Shown in pieces: positions 16,376-25,441 of a DNA stretch of 34,673 nt. The notes below the pieces were generated by a model that searched no databases, was not told the DNA's origin, and saw nothing but the letters and a program-made list of their open reading frames with translations. The position numbers were made by a program, and so were the translations under genes. The number at the start of each line of letters is the position of its first letter. Position 1 is the stretch's first letter. The DNA comes from Cyanothece sp. BG0011 (GTDB lineage Bacteria; Cyanobacteriota; Cyanobacteriia; Cyanobacteriales; Microcystaceae): NCBI RefSeq assembly GCF_003013815.1, contig NZ_PRLH01000150.1, forward strand, positions 1 through 34,673. Reading direction: 5' to 3'.

Positions 16376-17362
16376 ATGTACTTATATTACACACTTGGCT
16401 CTATTACTTTACTGGCAATCATAGGGATTGTTGTCTATTTAATCACCCCTCGCAACTACGAATCTTCGGAAACTGTGGCGAATTCCTACGACGAATGGAC
16501 AGAAGACGGTATTCTAGAATTTTATTGGGGCGAACATATTCATTTAGGACATTACGGTTCCCCACCACAACGAAAGGATTTCTTACAAGCAAAAGAAGAT
16601 TTTGTTCACGAAATGGTCAAATGGGGCGGTTTAGATAAACTACCCCAAGGAACCACCGTGTTAGATGTAGGTTGCGGTATTGGGGGAAGCAGTCGCATTT
16701 TAGCCAAAGATTACGGCTTTGCTGTCACCGGAGTTACCATTAGTCCCCAACAGGTTAAACGCGCCCAAGAATTAACGCCAGCAGGGGTTACGGCTGATTT
16801 TAAGGTAGATGATGCTCTGGCTCTTTCTTTCCCCGATAATAGTTTTGATGTGGTGTGGTCCATTGAAGCGGGTCCCCACATGGAAGATAAAGCTAAATAT
16901 GCCGAGGAAATGATGAGAGTGTTAAAACCTGGGGGAATTTTAGTGGTTGCGGATTGGAATCAACGGGATGACCGTCAAAAACCCCTTAATTTCTGGGAAA
17001 AACCCTTAATGCGTCAACTATTAGATCAATGGTCCCATCCTGCCTTTTCAAGTATAGAAGGATTTTCCGAACAAATCGAAGCCACAGGATTAACTGAAGG
17101 GGAAGTAATAACAGCAGATTGGACACAAGAAACCCTACCTTCTTGGTTAGACTCCATTTGGCAAGGAGTGATTCGGCCCCAAGGAATGATTAAATTTGGT
17201 GTTGCTGGAATTATTAAATCTCTCAGGGAAGTTCCCACACTGTTGTTAATGCGGATTGGTTTCGGGACAGGGTTATGCCGCTTTGGAATGTTTCGCGCGG
17301 TAAAATCTGACTCAGGGAAGGAACTGGCAGAACAGTCTACTGCCAACAGTCTTGTTCGGTAA
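16376..17362 (+). CDS. 2-methyl-6-phytyl-1,4-benzoquinone methyltransferase (Sll0418-like)
   Basis: This SAM-dependent methyltransferase of tocopherol synthesis, and probably plastoquinone synthesis, methylates MPBQ/MSBQ-type prenylquinols. The 328-residue protein opens with a membrane-anchoring hydrophobic segment (about 4-24). SAM motif I is VLDVGCGIGG (95-104), and ISPQQVKRAQELTP and FDVVWSIEAGPHMEDK are characteristic. I recognise long stretches shared with Synechocystis Sll0418, such as VVADWNQRDDRQ, NFWEKP and the terminal GTGLCRFGMFRAV. It is not homologous to the plant VTE3 enzyme of the same activity. It lies 80 bp downstream of the pPIWI-RE module and is probably the ancestral neighbour of cobU if the module was inserted. 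Confidence 0.93.
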   Translation: MYLYYTLGSITLLAIIGIVVYLITPRNYESSETVANSYDEWTEDGILEFYWGEHIHLGHYGSPPQRKDFLQAKEDFVHEMVKWGGLDKLPQGTTVLDVGCGIGGSSRILAKDYGFAVTGVTISPQQVKRAQELTPAGVTADFKVDDALALSFPDNSFDVVWSIEAGPHMEDKAKYAEEMMRVLKPGGILVVADWNQRDDRQKPLNFWEKPLMRQLLDQWSHPAFSSIEGFSEQIEATGLTEGEVITADWTQETLPSWLDSIWQGVIRPQGMIKFGVAGIIKSLREVPTLLLMRIGFGTGLCRFGMFRAVKSDSGKELAEQSTANSLVR

Positions 17363-17437
17363 TTTATAGTTTTTCTTCCATAGAAAAAAACACGAAAACG
17401 TTACCATGATATCAGTTAGATAATCTCGGTGAAATCT

Positions 17438-17866
17438 ATGAGTATGGCTTCAACTGAACAAGTCAGACAATATCTTGCCCATTGGTTCCAGTTAGGTAAA
17501 TGTGTCATTTGTCCGAAACAACAGGAAAAAATTCGTCCTCAGGTCATTTTTAGAGGACATGATTATTCAACGGAATTTGAACAATGTTGGCAAAAAATCC
17601 TACATACTGATGCTGATTGCTATTTAGAAGGCACAGAACAAACCATACAACAGTTATTAAGTCCGGCGTGGGAAATTATTGATTGTCCTCGCTGTGACTT
17701 ACCCATACCCATGACAGTTGGGGGGGTAGCTTCTCCTGCTTGTACTTGTTTTGACCTATCGGATTGGCCAAACAACGAATTACCGTCTCCGAAGATTCCT
17801 GCTAACAGTAGCACCCATCTCAATCGTCTTAGACAACGATTACAAAGTAAAGAAGATGATAACTAA
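17438..17866 (+). CDS. conserved hypothetical cysteine-containing protein
   Basis: This protein of about 142 residues from ATG 17438 (a GTG at 17429 is an alternative) is of unknown function. Seen: CVICPKQ in the N-terminal third, CPRCDLPIPM in the middle and CTC shortly after. The two Cys-x2-Cys pairs could bind zinc, but no named fold was recognised. WFQLGKC and the C-terminal basic LNRLRQRLQ are the other striking segments. It follows the methyltransferase gene after 75 bp and overlaps the end of the convergent SRPBCC gene by 4 bp. I take it as a cyanobacterial conserved hypothetical on the basis of its ordinary codon use and position; family assignment is not possible from the sequence. 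Confidence 0.65.
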   Translation: MSMASTEQVRQYLAHWFQLGKCVICPKQQEKIRPQVIFRGHDYSTEFEQCWQKILHTDADCYLEGTEQTIQQLLSPAWEIIDCPRCDLPIPMTVGGVASPACTCFDLSDWPNNELPSPKIPANSSTHLNRLRQRLQSKEDDN

Positions 17867-18342
17867 GCCAATCGTTGTTCGGCTGCTTGGGCTAATTCGG
17901 TGGCAACACGGGCAGAATAGGGCTTAATTAACCACCAAATCAAAGGAGATAACCATCCTTTGAGGGTGACAGAATAGGAAATATAAGTACCGCAGAGGGT
18001 TGATTCGACTTGATAGGTAATTTTTTGTTCCATTCCTGGAATGGTTAAGACTCTTAAACTCAATAACTCCCCCGGACGAACATTTTCCACAAATAAACGC
18101 ACAGGAATAGGGGTTAAACGAGTCACTGCCTTATAGATTAACCCTGGTTTAGCCATCAATCCCAGGGGAACATTAGTTTTGGAGAACAGAGGATGCCAAG
18201 AAACATCAGCCACATTAATTAATTTGTACCATAACACATCCAGTGGGGCGGTACTCATCACACGATAACGCTTATACAAAGAAAAGCGACAGAACAGTTT
18301 CCCTTTGGCAAACATTAATTTTAAAGAGAAATTGAGAATCAC
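17863..18342 (-). CDS. SRPBCC (START-like) family protein
   Basis: This protein of about 159 residues has the START/polyketide-cyclase-like helix-grip fold pattern. It has an N-terminal strand with YRVMSTAPLDVLWYKLINVADVSWHPLF, then a run of alternating strands (VRLFVENVRPGELLSLRVL, ITYQVESTLCGTYISYSVTL) and a long C-terminal helix (YSARVATELAQAAE). Such proteins bind small hydrophobic ligands in a cavity. The chosen start is GTG at 18342, preceded at suitable distance by AGGGGGG; a TTG at 18360 would add six residues but would place the purine tract inside the gene. The ligand is unknown. It is convergent with the preceding gene (4-bp overlap) and 65 bp downstream of nusB in the same direction. 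Confidence 0.75.
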   Translation of the reverse strand: MILNFSLKLMFAKGKLFCRFSLYKRYRVMSTAPLDVLWYKLINVADVSWHPLFSKTNVPLGLMAKPGLIYKAVTRLTPIPVRLFVENVRPGELLSLRVLTIPGMEQKITYQVESTLCGTYISYSVTLKGWLSPLIWWLIKPYSARVATELAQAAEQRLA

Positions 18343-18407
18343 ATCTGCCCCCCTCAACAATGGTCTGGCAAGTTTATTATTGTATCGGTTGAGTGTTGAT
18401 CATACTG

Positions 18408-19037
18408 TTAATTCTTTTTAATATGGTCAGTAAATCGTCTCAAAACCCCATTAATAAAACGATAACCATCATCATCAGAATAACGTTTTGCCAGTTCTAC
18501 CGCTTCATTAATGGCCACTTTTTCAGGCACATTCAGAAACAAGATTTCTGCTACGGCCAAACGTAAAATATCTTGATCAATTTTAGCTAAACGCCTTAAC
18601 TGCCAATCTTTTAAGACGGCTTCTAATTGTTCGTCAATCTCTTGTCTGCGTCGGTTAATGGTGCCAATTAACTCAATGGCATATCCTCTCACTTCGTATT
18701 GACTCGCTAATTGAATAATTTCAGGAAATTCCACTGCGTTGGCTAAACGATTAATGGCTTCTTGTGTTAAGGTTAGAGCCTCTTTAATCATGGTTTTAGC
18801 ACTCTCTAAAGTGGTTGCCTTGGTTTCATACTCGAACAGTTGATTATGACCCCTTTTAACCTCAGATGAAGCGGTTTCTAGGGTATCTTGTACCTCGCTA
18901 GTTAAAGCCCTGATGGCGGCTAAAGTGAGGTCGCTCAGTTCAACTTTGTCCAGTTGTTCGGCTTTTCCTTTAATTTGACTCAGACTTAATAAAGCGAGTT
19001 CACGAGCGATACGACGGGGTTGCTGACGAGACGGCAT
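18408..19037 (-). CDS. nusB: transcription antitermination factor NusB
   Basis: NusB binds boxA RNA with ribosomal protein S10 and supports antitermination of rRNA operons. This 209-residue protein has the cyanobacterial long form: a helical insertion between the N-terminal [14 protein letters not shown] and the conserved C-terminal half. The latter includes [21 protein letters not shown], then [18 protein letters not shown] and the end FINGVLRRF, a highly conserved NusB signature. It lies 104 bp downstream of the DUF502 gene on the same strand, an order usual in cyanobacteria. In many cyanobacteria ftsY follows nusB; here an SRPBCC gene does. Confidence 0.95.
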   Translation of the reverse strand: MPSRQQPRRIARELALLSLSQIKGKAEQLDKVELSDLTLAAIRALTSEVQDTLETASSEVKRGHNQLFEYETKATTLESAKTMIKEALTLTQEAINRLANAVEFPEIIQLASQYEVRGYAIELIGTINRRRQEIDEQLEAVLKDWQLRRLAKIDQDILRLAVAEILFLNVPEKVAINEAVELAKRYSDDDGYRFINGVLRRFTDHIKKN

Positions 19038-19141
19038 AAGCGGTTAAATCTCTACAATAGCTAGATTTGAAACGAGAGTTTATTCTTTATACCCTACACC
19101 TCAATCTAACACTTCCCCTAAAGTATAATTTTGTTTTCACT

Positions 19142-19906
19142 CTATGAGTTAGGGGTATCTTCTTCAACGACGATAGGATGGGTTTGGGGTTGTTTAACCG
19201 TTGGCTCAAGATTAATTTGAGTCTTATTCTTAGATTGAGAGAATTGAGGAACAGGGTTGGGAACATTCGGGCTGACAATTCCCCCAGAAATTAAGACTTT
19301 GAAGGCATCTTCAATAGAAATAGGTAAATTAATGACATCATCAGCAGCAATCATAGCGTACCATCCAGAGGTTGGGTTAGGAGTGGTGGGAATAAATACA
19401 CTCAACATGGGTTTATCGAGATGAGTTTGTAAAGAAGGGCTTAACGTTCCTGTGACAAACCCTAAACTCCAGACACCCGTACGGGGATATTCCACCATCA
19501 CCACCCGGCGAAACTTACTTTTAGAGTCTTTGAAAAGGGTTTCTAATATTTGTTGTAAGGTCTTATAAACAGCCCCGGCTAAAGGAATCGATTGTAAAAT
19601 GCGTTCCCCTACATCTAACAACCATCGGCCGGCAATATTACGAGCCATTAAACCAATAATTAAAATAAACAGTAAAGGCACGGCTAAACCAACCGTCAGA
19701 TTAAGACAATAGCTTAAAATTGGGTCAAGGCCATCAAAAGGGTTGAGTTGTTTCGGAATTTGAGTTAAAAGATTAATGACCCAACTGGCAATAGTAATGG
19801 TTAGCCAGATAGTTGTTGCCAAGGGGATAACCACTAACAGGCCAGCAATTAAATCATTTTTTAAATCTTGTTTGAAACGTTGCAGCACAGAGTACCAACT
19901 CTCCAC
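19142..19906 (-). CDS. DUF502 family membrane protein
   Basis: This 254-residue DUF502 protein has a GTG start at 19906. The N-terminal amphipathic region (RFKQDLKNDLIAGLLVVIPL) leads into transmembrane segment 1 (about 18-45), and segment 2 lies at about 67-88. DUF502 landmarks follow: SIPLAGAVYKTLQQ, a conserved VVMVEYPRTGVWSLGFVTG, then FIPTTPNPTSGWYAMI and EDAFKVLISGGI. The C-terminal tail is polar. Family function is unknown; plant relatives (COV/LCV proteins) are membrane proteins linked to vascular patterning and membrane traffic. It lies directly upstream of nusB on the same strand and is divergent from the ABC transporter gene. A later GTG (codon 7) is a possible alternative start. 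Confidence 0.85.
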   Translation of the reverse strand: MESWYSVLQRFKQDLKNDLIAGLLVVIPLATTIWLTITIASWVINLLTQIPKQLNPFDGLDPILSYCLNLTVGLAVPLLFILIIGLMARNIAGRWLLDVGERILQSIPLAGAVYKTLQQILETLFKDSKSKFRRVVMVEYPRTGVWSLGFVTGTLSPSLQTHLDKPMLSVFIPTTPNPTSGWYAMIAADDVINLPISIEDAFKVLISGGIVSPNVPNPVPQFSQSKNKTQINLEPTVKQPQTHPIVVEEDTPNS

Positions 19907-20108
19907 TCAATAAAACTAATGATCACAATGGCAATAATTTGACTAGATATGTGATCTGGTAATAATTCTAACAGAAACCTACTCTATCCATAACATGAGG
20001 TGTGTTTAGAGTTCGGAGTTAGGGTTTGAAACTTCTCAAACAGGAGAAAATTGGTTATCCATAATCTAGGTTATTTAGTCTTTAATTATCTCTAAAAAAT
20101 TCATTTTG

Positions 20109-20117
20109 TGTTATAAT
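20109..20117 (+). promoter_or_regulatory. candidate extended -10 promoter for the ABC transporter gene
   Basis: TGTTATAAT is a perfect extended -10 (TGnTATAAT), ending 32 bp before the ATG at 20150. No good -35 hexamer is visible, as expected for an extended -10 promoter. Confidence 0.45.
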
Positions 20118-20149
20118 ACCGTTTTGCTTTTGTTAAATTCGTAATCCTA

Positions 20150-21892
20150 ATGAAAAAACGATCAAATTGGTGGCGATTATTTCCTTATTTGCTAACAGAA
20201 TGGCCGTCATTAGTTAAAGGATTTTTGTGTATTTTAGGCTTTGTTTCAGTTACATTGGCATTACCTTATTTAGCCGGACGAGTGTCTTTATACATCGGGC
20301 AAGGTAATCTTCAACAAGTCGCCTATTGGTTAGGCTTAGGCACATTAGCCTTTTTAATTCGGGGCATCTTTCAATACGGACAAAACATATTTATGATTGA
20401 TGCTTCTTTGGAAATGGTGTTAAATGTCCGTAAAAAAGTTTATGCCCATTTACATCAATTAGGATTAGATTATTTTGAAACAGCAAAAACAGGAGATTTA
20501 ACCTATCGTTTAACGGAAGATATTGACAAAGTTGGAGAAATTGTTGATAAGTTATCCCATCAATTCGTCTCCAATGTCCTACAGTTAATTGTGATTCCTG
20601 CTTATATGTTTTATTTGAACTGGCAGTTAACCATTGCTAGTTTAATTCTTGCGCCTCTGATGGCAACTTTAGTCAGTATGTTTGGAGAAAGATTATTAAT
20701 CCTTTCTCGTCGCAGTCAAAATCAAATCTCTAACATTTCTTCTTTATTAACAGAGATATTTAGTGGTATTCGAGTAGTTCAAGGATTCGCCGCCCAGGAT
20801 TATGAAGTGAAACGCTTTGCCCAAGAAGCTAAATATAATCGTCAAGCAAGATATAAAGCAGAAAAATTAAAAGCAACACAATATCCTGTAGTGGGATTTT
20901 TAGAAGCCGTTAGTATTATGTCTCTATTTTTTATTGGAGGCTGGCAAATTTCTCAAGGTAATTTACAATCACAAGAATTCGTTAGTTATCTAGCTGCCGT
21001 TGCTTTATTGCTTCATCCTATTGATTTAATGACCAGCAATTATAATGAATTTAAACAAGCAGAAGCATCCGTAGACCGCATCTTTGAATTAATGGATGAA
21101 AAACCCACCGTTATCGAAAAAGATAATAGTTTAACCTTGCCAGAAGTGACAGGAAAAGTAGAATATTGTGACGTTAGTTTCGCTTATAAATCGGGTAAAC
21201 CTGTTTTAAAACATCTTAGTTTACTCGCAAAACCCGGACAAATTATTGCTTTAGTGGGATCATCCGGCGCAGGAAAAACAACCTTAGTTAATTTACTCCC
21301 TCGTTTCTATGATCCCCAAGATGGACAAATTTTAATTGATGGGTTTGATATTAAAAATGTTAGCTTAAAAAGTTTGCGCCGACAAATAGGAATCGTTCCC
21401 CAAGAAACCACTTTATTTTCAGGAACTATTGCCCAAAATATTGCCTATGGCCAAGAAAAATTAGATTATCAAGCAATCGAAAAAGCAGCAAAAATTGCCA
21501 ATGCTCATTCATTTATTACTCAATTTTCTCAAGGTTATCAAACTTGGGTAGGAGAAAGGGGTGTTAACCTCTCAGGGGGCCAAAAACAAAGAATTGCGAT
21601 CGCTAGAGCCGTCTTATTAAATCCTCGTATTATGATATTAGATGAAGCCACATCGGCCCTTGATTCTGAATCAGAAACCTTGGTACAAGAAGCATTAGAA
21701 AGAGTAATGGAAAATCGCACCGTTTTCGTTATTGCTCACCGTTTGAGTACCGTACGCAGTGCTGACTGTATTTTAGTCTTAGAAAAAGGTCAAGTGGTTG
21801 AGTCAGGAACCCATGATGAACTATTAGCAAAACAAGGTCGTTATGCTAAGTTTTATAAGCAACAATATGCCAAAGGAACAGAAGCATTTTAA
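20150..21892 (+). CDS. ABC transporter, fused membrane and ATPase domains (MsbA-like exporter)
   Basis: This 580-residue half-transporter has six predicted transmembrane helices in the first 300 residues, of the type I exporter (MsbA/LmrA) fold, and should act as a homodimer or heterodimer. The ATPase domain shows Walker A GSSGAGKTT (370-378) and a Q-loop in VPQETTLF. The signature is LSGGQKQR (474-481), followed by Walker B IMILDEATSALDSE and the H-loop IAHRLST. The family exports lipids, peptides or drugs, and the substrate cannot be inferred here. The last codons overlap the start region of a small charged protein, suggesting co-expression. A TATAAT-type promoter lies upstream. Confidence 0.93.
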   Translation: MKKRSNWWRLFPYLLTEWPSLVKGFLCILGFVSVTLALPYLAGRVSLYIGQGNLQQVAYWLGLGTLAFLIRGIFQYGQNIFMIDASLEMVLNVRKKVYAHLHQLGLDYFETAKTGDLTYRLTEDIDKVGEIVDKLSHQFVSNVLQLIVIPAYMFYLNWQLTIASLILAPLMATLVSMFGERLLILSRRSQNQISNISSLLTEIFSGIRVVQGFAAQDYEVKRFAQEAKYNRQARYKAEKLKATQYPVVGFLEAVSIMSLFFIGGWQISQGNLQSQEFVSYLAAVALLLHPIDLMTSNYNEFKQAEASVDRIFELMDEKPTVIEKDNSLTLPEVTGKVEYCDVSFAYKSGKPVLKHLSLLAKPGQIIALVGSSGAGKTTLVNLLPRFYDPQDGQILIDGFDIKNVSLKSLRRQIGIVPQETTLFSGTIAQNIAYGQEKLDYQAIEKAAKIANAHSFITQFSQGYQTWVGERGVNLSGGQKQRIAIARAVLLNPRIMILDEATSALDSESETLVQEALERVMENRTVFVIAHRLSTVRSADCILVLEKGQVVESGTHDELLAKQGRYAKFYKQQYAKGTEAF

Positions 21893-22328
21893 GTTAAATT
21901 TTAAAAAGAATAAGCGACATCACGCTAATCAAGTTATTGCTACTCAAAAAGTAATTGCTGAAAATAAACAAGAAAAACAAGAAGAAACACTTTATGATAA
22001 ATTTATGGAAAATAAATTAATTGGATCTTGTTCTATTGATGAAGATTTATCGACAACTTATAAACAAGTTTTATCAGATAGTTTAGAATCTAAATATGAT
22101 CAGAGAATTGTAACTATTCAAGAAAAACTTAAAGATTATCCTGACTGGGATAGAGAAGAACAAATAAAAAGAAATCAAAAAGCTTTGAAAAAATTAAAAG
22201 AAAGACATCAAAAAACTTTACAAATTGATGATCAAGAAGCTTGTCAAAGACAAGAAGAATTTGAGAATTTTAAACAATTAATAGATCAATTCCGTCCCCA
22301 AGGTTCTAAACTATATTCTGAAGATTAG
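21867..22328 (+). CDS. hypothetical highly charged, probably coiled-coil protein
   Basis: No family was recognised. The frame is open from ATG 21843, and ATG 21867 (153 residues) is preferred because it overlaps the ABC transporter gene less (26 bp). The protein is rich in Lys, Glu and Gln and has no membrane segment. The stretch from about residue 90 on (IQEKLKDYPDWDREEQIKRN, then KALKKLKERHQKTL and RQEEFENFKQLIDQF) reads as long charged helices likely to form coiled coils. The overlap with the exporter gene indicates translational coupling and suggests a cytoplasmic accessory to the transporter, which is only an inference from position. A stop follows at 22326-22328, then 277 bp without a gene up to the ars operon. 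Confidence 0.6.
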   Translation: MPKEQKHFKLNFKKNKRHHANQVIATQKVIAENKQEKQEETLYDKFMENKLIGSCSIDEDLSTTYKQVLSDSLESKYDQRIVTIQEKLKDYPDWDREEQIKRNQKALKKLKERHQKTLQIDDQEACQRQEEFENFKQLIDQFRPQGSKLYSED

Positions 22329-22502
22329 ACTTTTCTCGATTTAGGAGTGTAACATGGCTATTAATAGTAGAAAATAGGGAATAGAGGTTTCTTTTGACTG
22401 TAACTATTTAAGAATTGATATTCTTTGTTTTTTAGTTAGTTTTTTATATTGGTTCAAGATATCAGCTTAATCAAAAATTTAACTTTTCTTCACATAGTTC
22501 AC

Positions 22503-22532
22503 TTGATATATCAAAAAAAATTGATGTATAGT
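22503..22532 (+). promoter_or_regulatory. candidate sigma70-type promoter of the ars operon
   Basis: TTGATA (22503-22508) and TATAGT (22527-22532) are separated by 18 bp, good matches to -35 and -10 hexamers. The first ArsR-type operator lies in the spacer, so repressor binding would block RNA polymerase. Confidence 0.5.
22510..22525. promoter_or_regulatory. ArsR-type operator 1 (ATCAA-N6-TTGAT)
   Basis: ATCAA (22510-22514), six As, and TTGAT (22521-22525) form a perfect inverted repeat. It matches the ATCAA-N6-TTGAT site reported for the Synechocystis arsBHC promoter bound by ArsR. No arsR gene lies in the window, so the repressor would be encoded elsewhere, as in Synechocystis. Confidence 0.65.
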
Positions 22533-22538
22533 TGATAT

Positions 22539-22554
22539 ATCAAAAAAATTTGAT
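22539..22554. promoter_or_regulatory. ArsR-type operator 2 (ATCAA-N6-TTGAT)
   Basis: This is a second perfect ATCAA-N6-TTGAT site, 29 bp downstream of the first. Both sit in direct repeats of the sequence TTGATATATCAAAAAAA or close to it (22503 and 22532). Two tandem operators match the arrangement known for cyanobacterial ArsR. The site overlaps or follows the predicted transcription start. Confidence 0.65.
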
Positions 22555-22605
22555 ATGTAAAAATCACCGTCTCAAAAGAGCGAACAAACCATTGGGAGGG
22601 GAAAA

Positions 22606-23628
22606 ATGAATAGTACCGTGTCAAGCCCCTTAAGACGAATTTCATCCTTGCTTCTCAGTTTAGGAGTTAGTGTCGGAATCGTCTCTTGTGCTTCTCCTGA
22701 ACTATCAAAATCAATTACAATTGATGGGTCAAGTACCGTTTACCCAATTACAAAAGCGGTAATTGAGTCTTATCAACAGACAGCCGAAAATCCTGTTGAG
22801 GTAACGGTTGACTTTTCGGGAACAGGGGGAGGATTTCGGAAATTTTGTGAAGGGAAAACCGATGTTAGTAATGCGTCCCGCCCCATCTTGAAAGACGAGA
22901 TGGCTTTGTGCAATCGTAACAACGTCCGTTATATAGAACTCCCTATCGCTTTTGATGCCTTAACCATTGTGGTGAATCCTCAAAATACCTGGGTAGAGAG
23001 TCTAACCACCGAAGAATTAAAGAAAATCTGGCAACCAGAAGCAGAAAAGACCATTACCCGATGGAATCAAGTCAGACCAGAATTTCCAGACCAACCTCTG
23101 ACGCTTTATGGACCGGGAACTGATTCTGGAACCTATGATTATTTTACCGAAGCAATTATCGGAACAGAGGATTCTAGCCGGACAGATTATGTCAGAAGTG
23201 AAAATGATGAAATCTTAGTACAAGGGGTAAAACAAGACCCTAATGCTTTAGGCTATTTTGGATTAGCTTATTATGAAGCCAATCCGACCGACTTGAAAGC
23301 TATTGCTATCGATAGTGGCAAAGGAGCCGTTTTACCTTCGAGCGAATCAGTCAAAGATTCTCAATATCAACCCTTAGCTAGACCCTTGTTCATCTATGTT
23401 AACTTAGCTTCGGCTCAGAACAATCCTAGCTTACGAGAGTTTATCGATTTTTATCTAGCACAAGCCCCAACTTTAGTTGAAAAAGTAGGTTATATTCCCT
23501 TGCCCATAGAAGCTTATGACTTAGATAAAGTTACTTTTCATAAAGGAGAAGCCGGAACTGTTTTTGACGGAAAAAGTGAATTAGAATTAACCATTCCCGA
23601 TTTACTCAGAAAACAAGCACAATTTTAA
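22606..23628 (+). CDS. PstS-like phosphate/arsenate-binding lipoprotein of the ars operon
   Basis: This 340-residue periplasmic binding protein has a lipoprotein signal: the basic-hydrophobic N-terminus ends in the lipobox IVSC with acylated Cys28. PstS-type oxyanion-binding segments are present: DGSSTVYPI, SGTGGGFRKF, DVSNASRPI and GPGTDSGTYDYF. The family binds phosphate for ABC uptake, but no pstCAB genes are nearby. As first gene of an arsenic operon it could scavenge phosphate selectively during arsenate stress, or bind arsenate. The start has a strong GGGAGGGG about 6 nt upstream. Two ArsR-type operators precede it, and acr3 follows after 10 bp. Pfam-level assignment is firm; the ligand is inference. 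Confidence 0.88.
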   Translation: MNSTVSSPLRRISSLLLSLGVSVGIVSCASPELSKSITIDGSSTVYPITKAVIESYQQTAENPVEVTVDFSGTGGGFRKFCEGKTDVSNASRPILKDEMALCNRNNVRYIELPIAFDALTIVVNPQNTWVESLTTEELKKIWQPEAEKTITRWNQVRPEFPDQPLTLYGPGTDSGTYDYFTEAIIGTEDSSRTDYVRSENDEILVQGVKQDPNALGYFGLAYYEANPTDLKAIAIDSGKGAVLPSSESVKDSQYQPLARPLFIYVNLASAQNNPSLREFIDFYLAQAPTLVEKVGYIPLPIEAYDLDKVTFHKGEAGTVFDGKSELELTIPDLLRKQAQF

Positions 23629-23638
23629 GGACTAACTA

Positions 23639-24793
23639 ATGACTAAGATGACTAATCGAATTAATCCCAAAGCCGTTAAAGCAGGAGGTAGCCTTAGCTT
23701 TTTTGAATCCTATCTTACCCTCTGGGTAGCTCTGTGTATTTTGGTAGGAATTCTTTTAGGACGAAACTTTCCTGGGATAGCAGAAACTCTAGATTCAATG
23801 AGTCTTTATAACGTTTCTATTCCCATTGCTATTTGCTTATTTTTCATGATGTATCCCATCATGGTAAAAATAGATTTTTCTCAGGCAGTTCAAGCCGCAA
23901 AAGCTCCTAAGCCTGTCATTTTAACCTTAGTGGTTAATTGGTTAATTAAACCGTTTACAATGGTAGCATTTGCTCAATTTTTCTTAGGATGGTTATTTCT
24001 TCCCTTATTAAATTCGACTGAGATGATTCGTGGGACAGAAGTAACCTTAGCCAATTCCTATATTGCTGGATGTATTTTATTAGGAATTGCCCCTTGCACA
24101 GCTATGGTACTGATGTGGGGCTATCTTTCCTATAGTAATCAAGGACATACTTTGGTCATGGTTGCGGTTAATTCATTAGCCATGTTATTTCTCTATGCCC
24201 CATTAGGAAAATGGCTACTTTCTGCTAATAATTTAGTAGTGCCTTGGCAAACTATTGTTTTTTCAGTATTAATTTATGTGGGGCTACCTTTAATAGCAGG
24301 AATTTATAGCCGTTATTGGATTTTTAAACATAAAGGAAGACAGTGGTTTGAACGTAAATTTTTACACTATCTCAGTCCCATTGCTATTATTGCTTTGTTG
24401 TTAACCTTGGTGTTATTGTTTGCTTTCAAAGGAGAATTAATTGTTAATAATCCTCTCCATATTCTGTTAATTGCTGTTCCTCTATTTATTCAAACTAACT
24501 TTATCTTTTTAATCACCTATGTGGCTGGATTAAAGTTAAATTTAACCTACGAAGATGCAGCACCTGCTGCTTTAATTGGAGCTAGTAATCATTTTGAGGT
24601 TGCTATTGCAACAGCCGTGATGTTATTCGGTTTAAATTCTGGGGCGGCCTTAGCAACTGTTGTGGGGGTTTTAATCGAAGTTCCTGTGATGTTAATGTTA
24701 GTAGAATTCTGTAAAAAAACAGCATCGTGGTTTCCTAGAGATCCCGAAAAAGCAACCTTATTAGATCCTCGGTGTATCGATTCTTTACATTAG
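23639..24793 (+). CDS. acr3: Acr3-family arsenite efflux permease
   Basis: This 384-residue membrane protein with about ten hydrophobic segments exports arsenite using the proton gradient. Family hallmarks: the conserved cysteine in [16 protein letters not shown] (Cys153) and the conserved glutamate in [10 protein letters not shown], both needed for transport in studied Acr3 proteins. In cyanobacteria this gene is often called arsB although it belongs to the Acr3, not the ArsB, family. The start ATG has AAGGA about 8 nt upstream; a second ATG three codons in is possible. It follows the PstS-like gene by 10 bp and precedes arsH by 18 bp, so the genes form one transcript. Confidence 0.94.
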   Translation: MTKMTNRINPKAVKAGGSLSFFESYLTLWVALCILVGILLGRNFPGIAETLDSMSLYNVSIPIAICLFFMMYPIMVKIDFSQAVQAAKAPKPVILTLVVNWLIKPFTMVAFAQFFLGWLFLPLLNSTEMIRGTEVTLANSYIAGCILLGIAPCTAMVLMWGYLSYSNQGHTLVMVAVNSLAMLFLYAPLGKWLLSANNLVVPWQTIVFSVLIYVGLPLIAGIYSRYWIFKHKGRQWFERKFLHYLSPIAIIALLLTLVLLFAFKGELIVNNPLHILLIAVPLFIQTNFIFLITYVAGLKLNLTYEDAAPAALIGASNHFEVAIATAVMLFGLNSGAALATVVGVLIEVPVMLMLVEFCKKTASWFPRDPEKATLLDPRCIDSLH

Positions 24794-24811
24794 GAATTCA
24801 TTCAAAAAATT

Positions 24812-25441
24812 ATGACCAATTTTGATCATCCACCTCGTATTTTATTTCTCTACGGGTCATTAAGAGAGCGTTCCTATAGTCGTTTGTTGGCTGAAGAAGC
24901 AGCCCGAATTATTGAACAAATGGGAGCCGAAGTCAAATTTTTTCATCCCCACGATTTACCCTTAAGAGGACAAGTAGACGAGTCTCATCCTAAAGTTCAA
25001 GAATTACGTCAACTCAGTCAATGGTCAGAAGGACAAGTTTGGTCATCGCCAGAAATGCACGGCAACGTGACCGGAATTTTAAAGAATCAAATTGACTGGA
25101 TACCTTTGAATATTGGGTCTGTCCGGCCCACTCAGGGGAAAACTTTAGCCGTGATGCAAGTCAGTGGGGGGTCTCAGTCTTTTAATGCAGTGAATACCCT
25201 ACGAATTTTAGGGCGATGGATGCGAATGTTTACTATTCCTAATCAATCATCAGTGGCTAAAGCTTATCAAGAATTTCATGAAGATGGAACCATGAAAGAT
25301 TCAGCTTATCGTGACCGAGTTGTAGATGTCATGGAGGAACTTTATAAGTTTACTTTATTGTTACGAGATCAGGTGGACTATTTAACTGATCGTCATAGCG
25401 AACGGAAAGAAAAACAATTGAAATTAGAGGAAAACCCATGA
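24812..25441 (+). CDS. arsH: ArsH NADPH-dependent FMN reductase
   Basis: ArsH is a flavodoxin-fold NADPH:FMN oxidoreductase that oxidises trivalent organoarsenicals to less toxic pentavalent forms and can reduce quinones or metals. The 209-residue protein has the FMN-phosphate loop [12 protein letters not shown] (near residues 13-24), the conserved [21 protein letters not shown] and the [16 protein letters not shown] segment typical of ArsH. The C-terminal [17 protein letters not shown] belongs to the oligomer interface of this family. It overlaps arsC by 4 bp (ATGA), indicating coupled translation. The gene order acr3-arsH-arsC equals arsBHC of Synechocystis. Confidence 0.95.
   Translation: MTNFDHPPRILFLYGSLRERSYSRLLAEEAARIIEQMGAEVKFFHPHDLPLRGQVDESHPKVQELRQLSQWSEGQVWSSPEMHGNVTGILKNQIDWIPLNIGSVRPTQGKTLAVMQVSGGSQSFNAVNTLRILGRWMRMFTIPNQSSVAKAYQEFHEDGTMKDSAYRDRVVDVMEELYKFTLLLRDQVDYLTDRHSERKEKQLKLEENP

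Noticed and set aside
19087-19278. Minus-strand 63-codon frame overlapping the DUF502 gene end
   Set aside because: It overlaps the DUF502 coding region in another frame, its composition looks like an out-of-frame shadow, and no start signal is visible.
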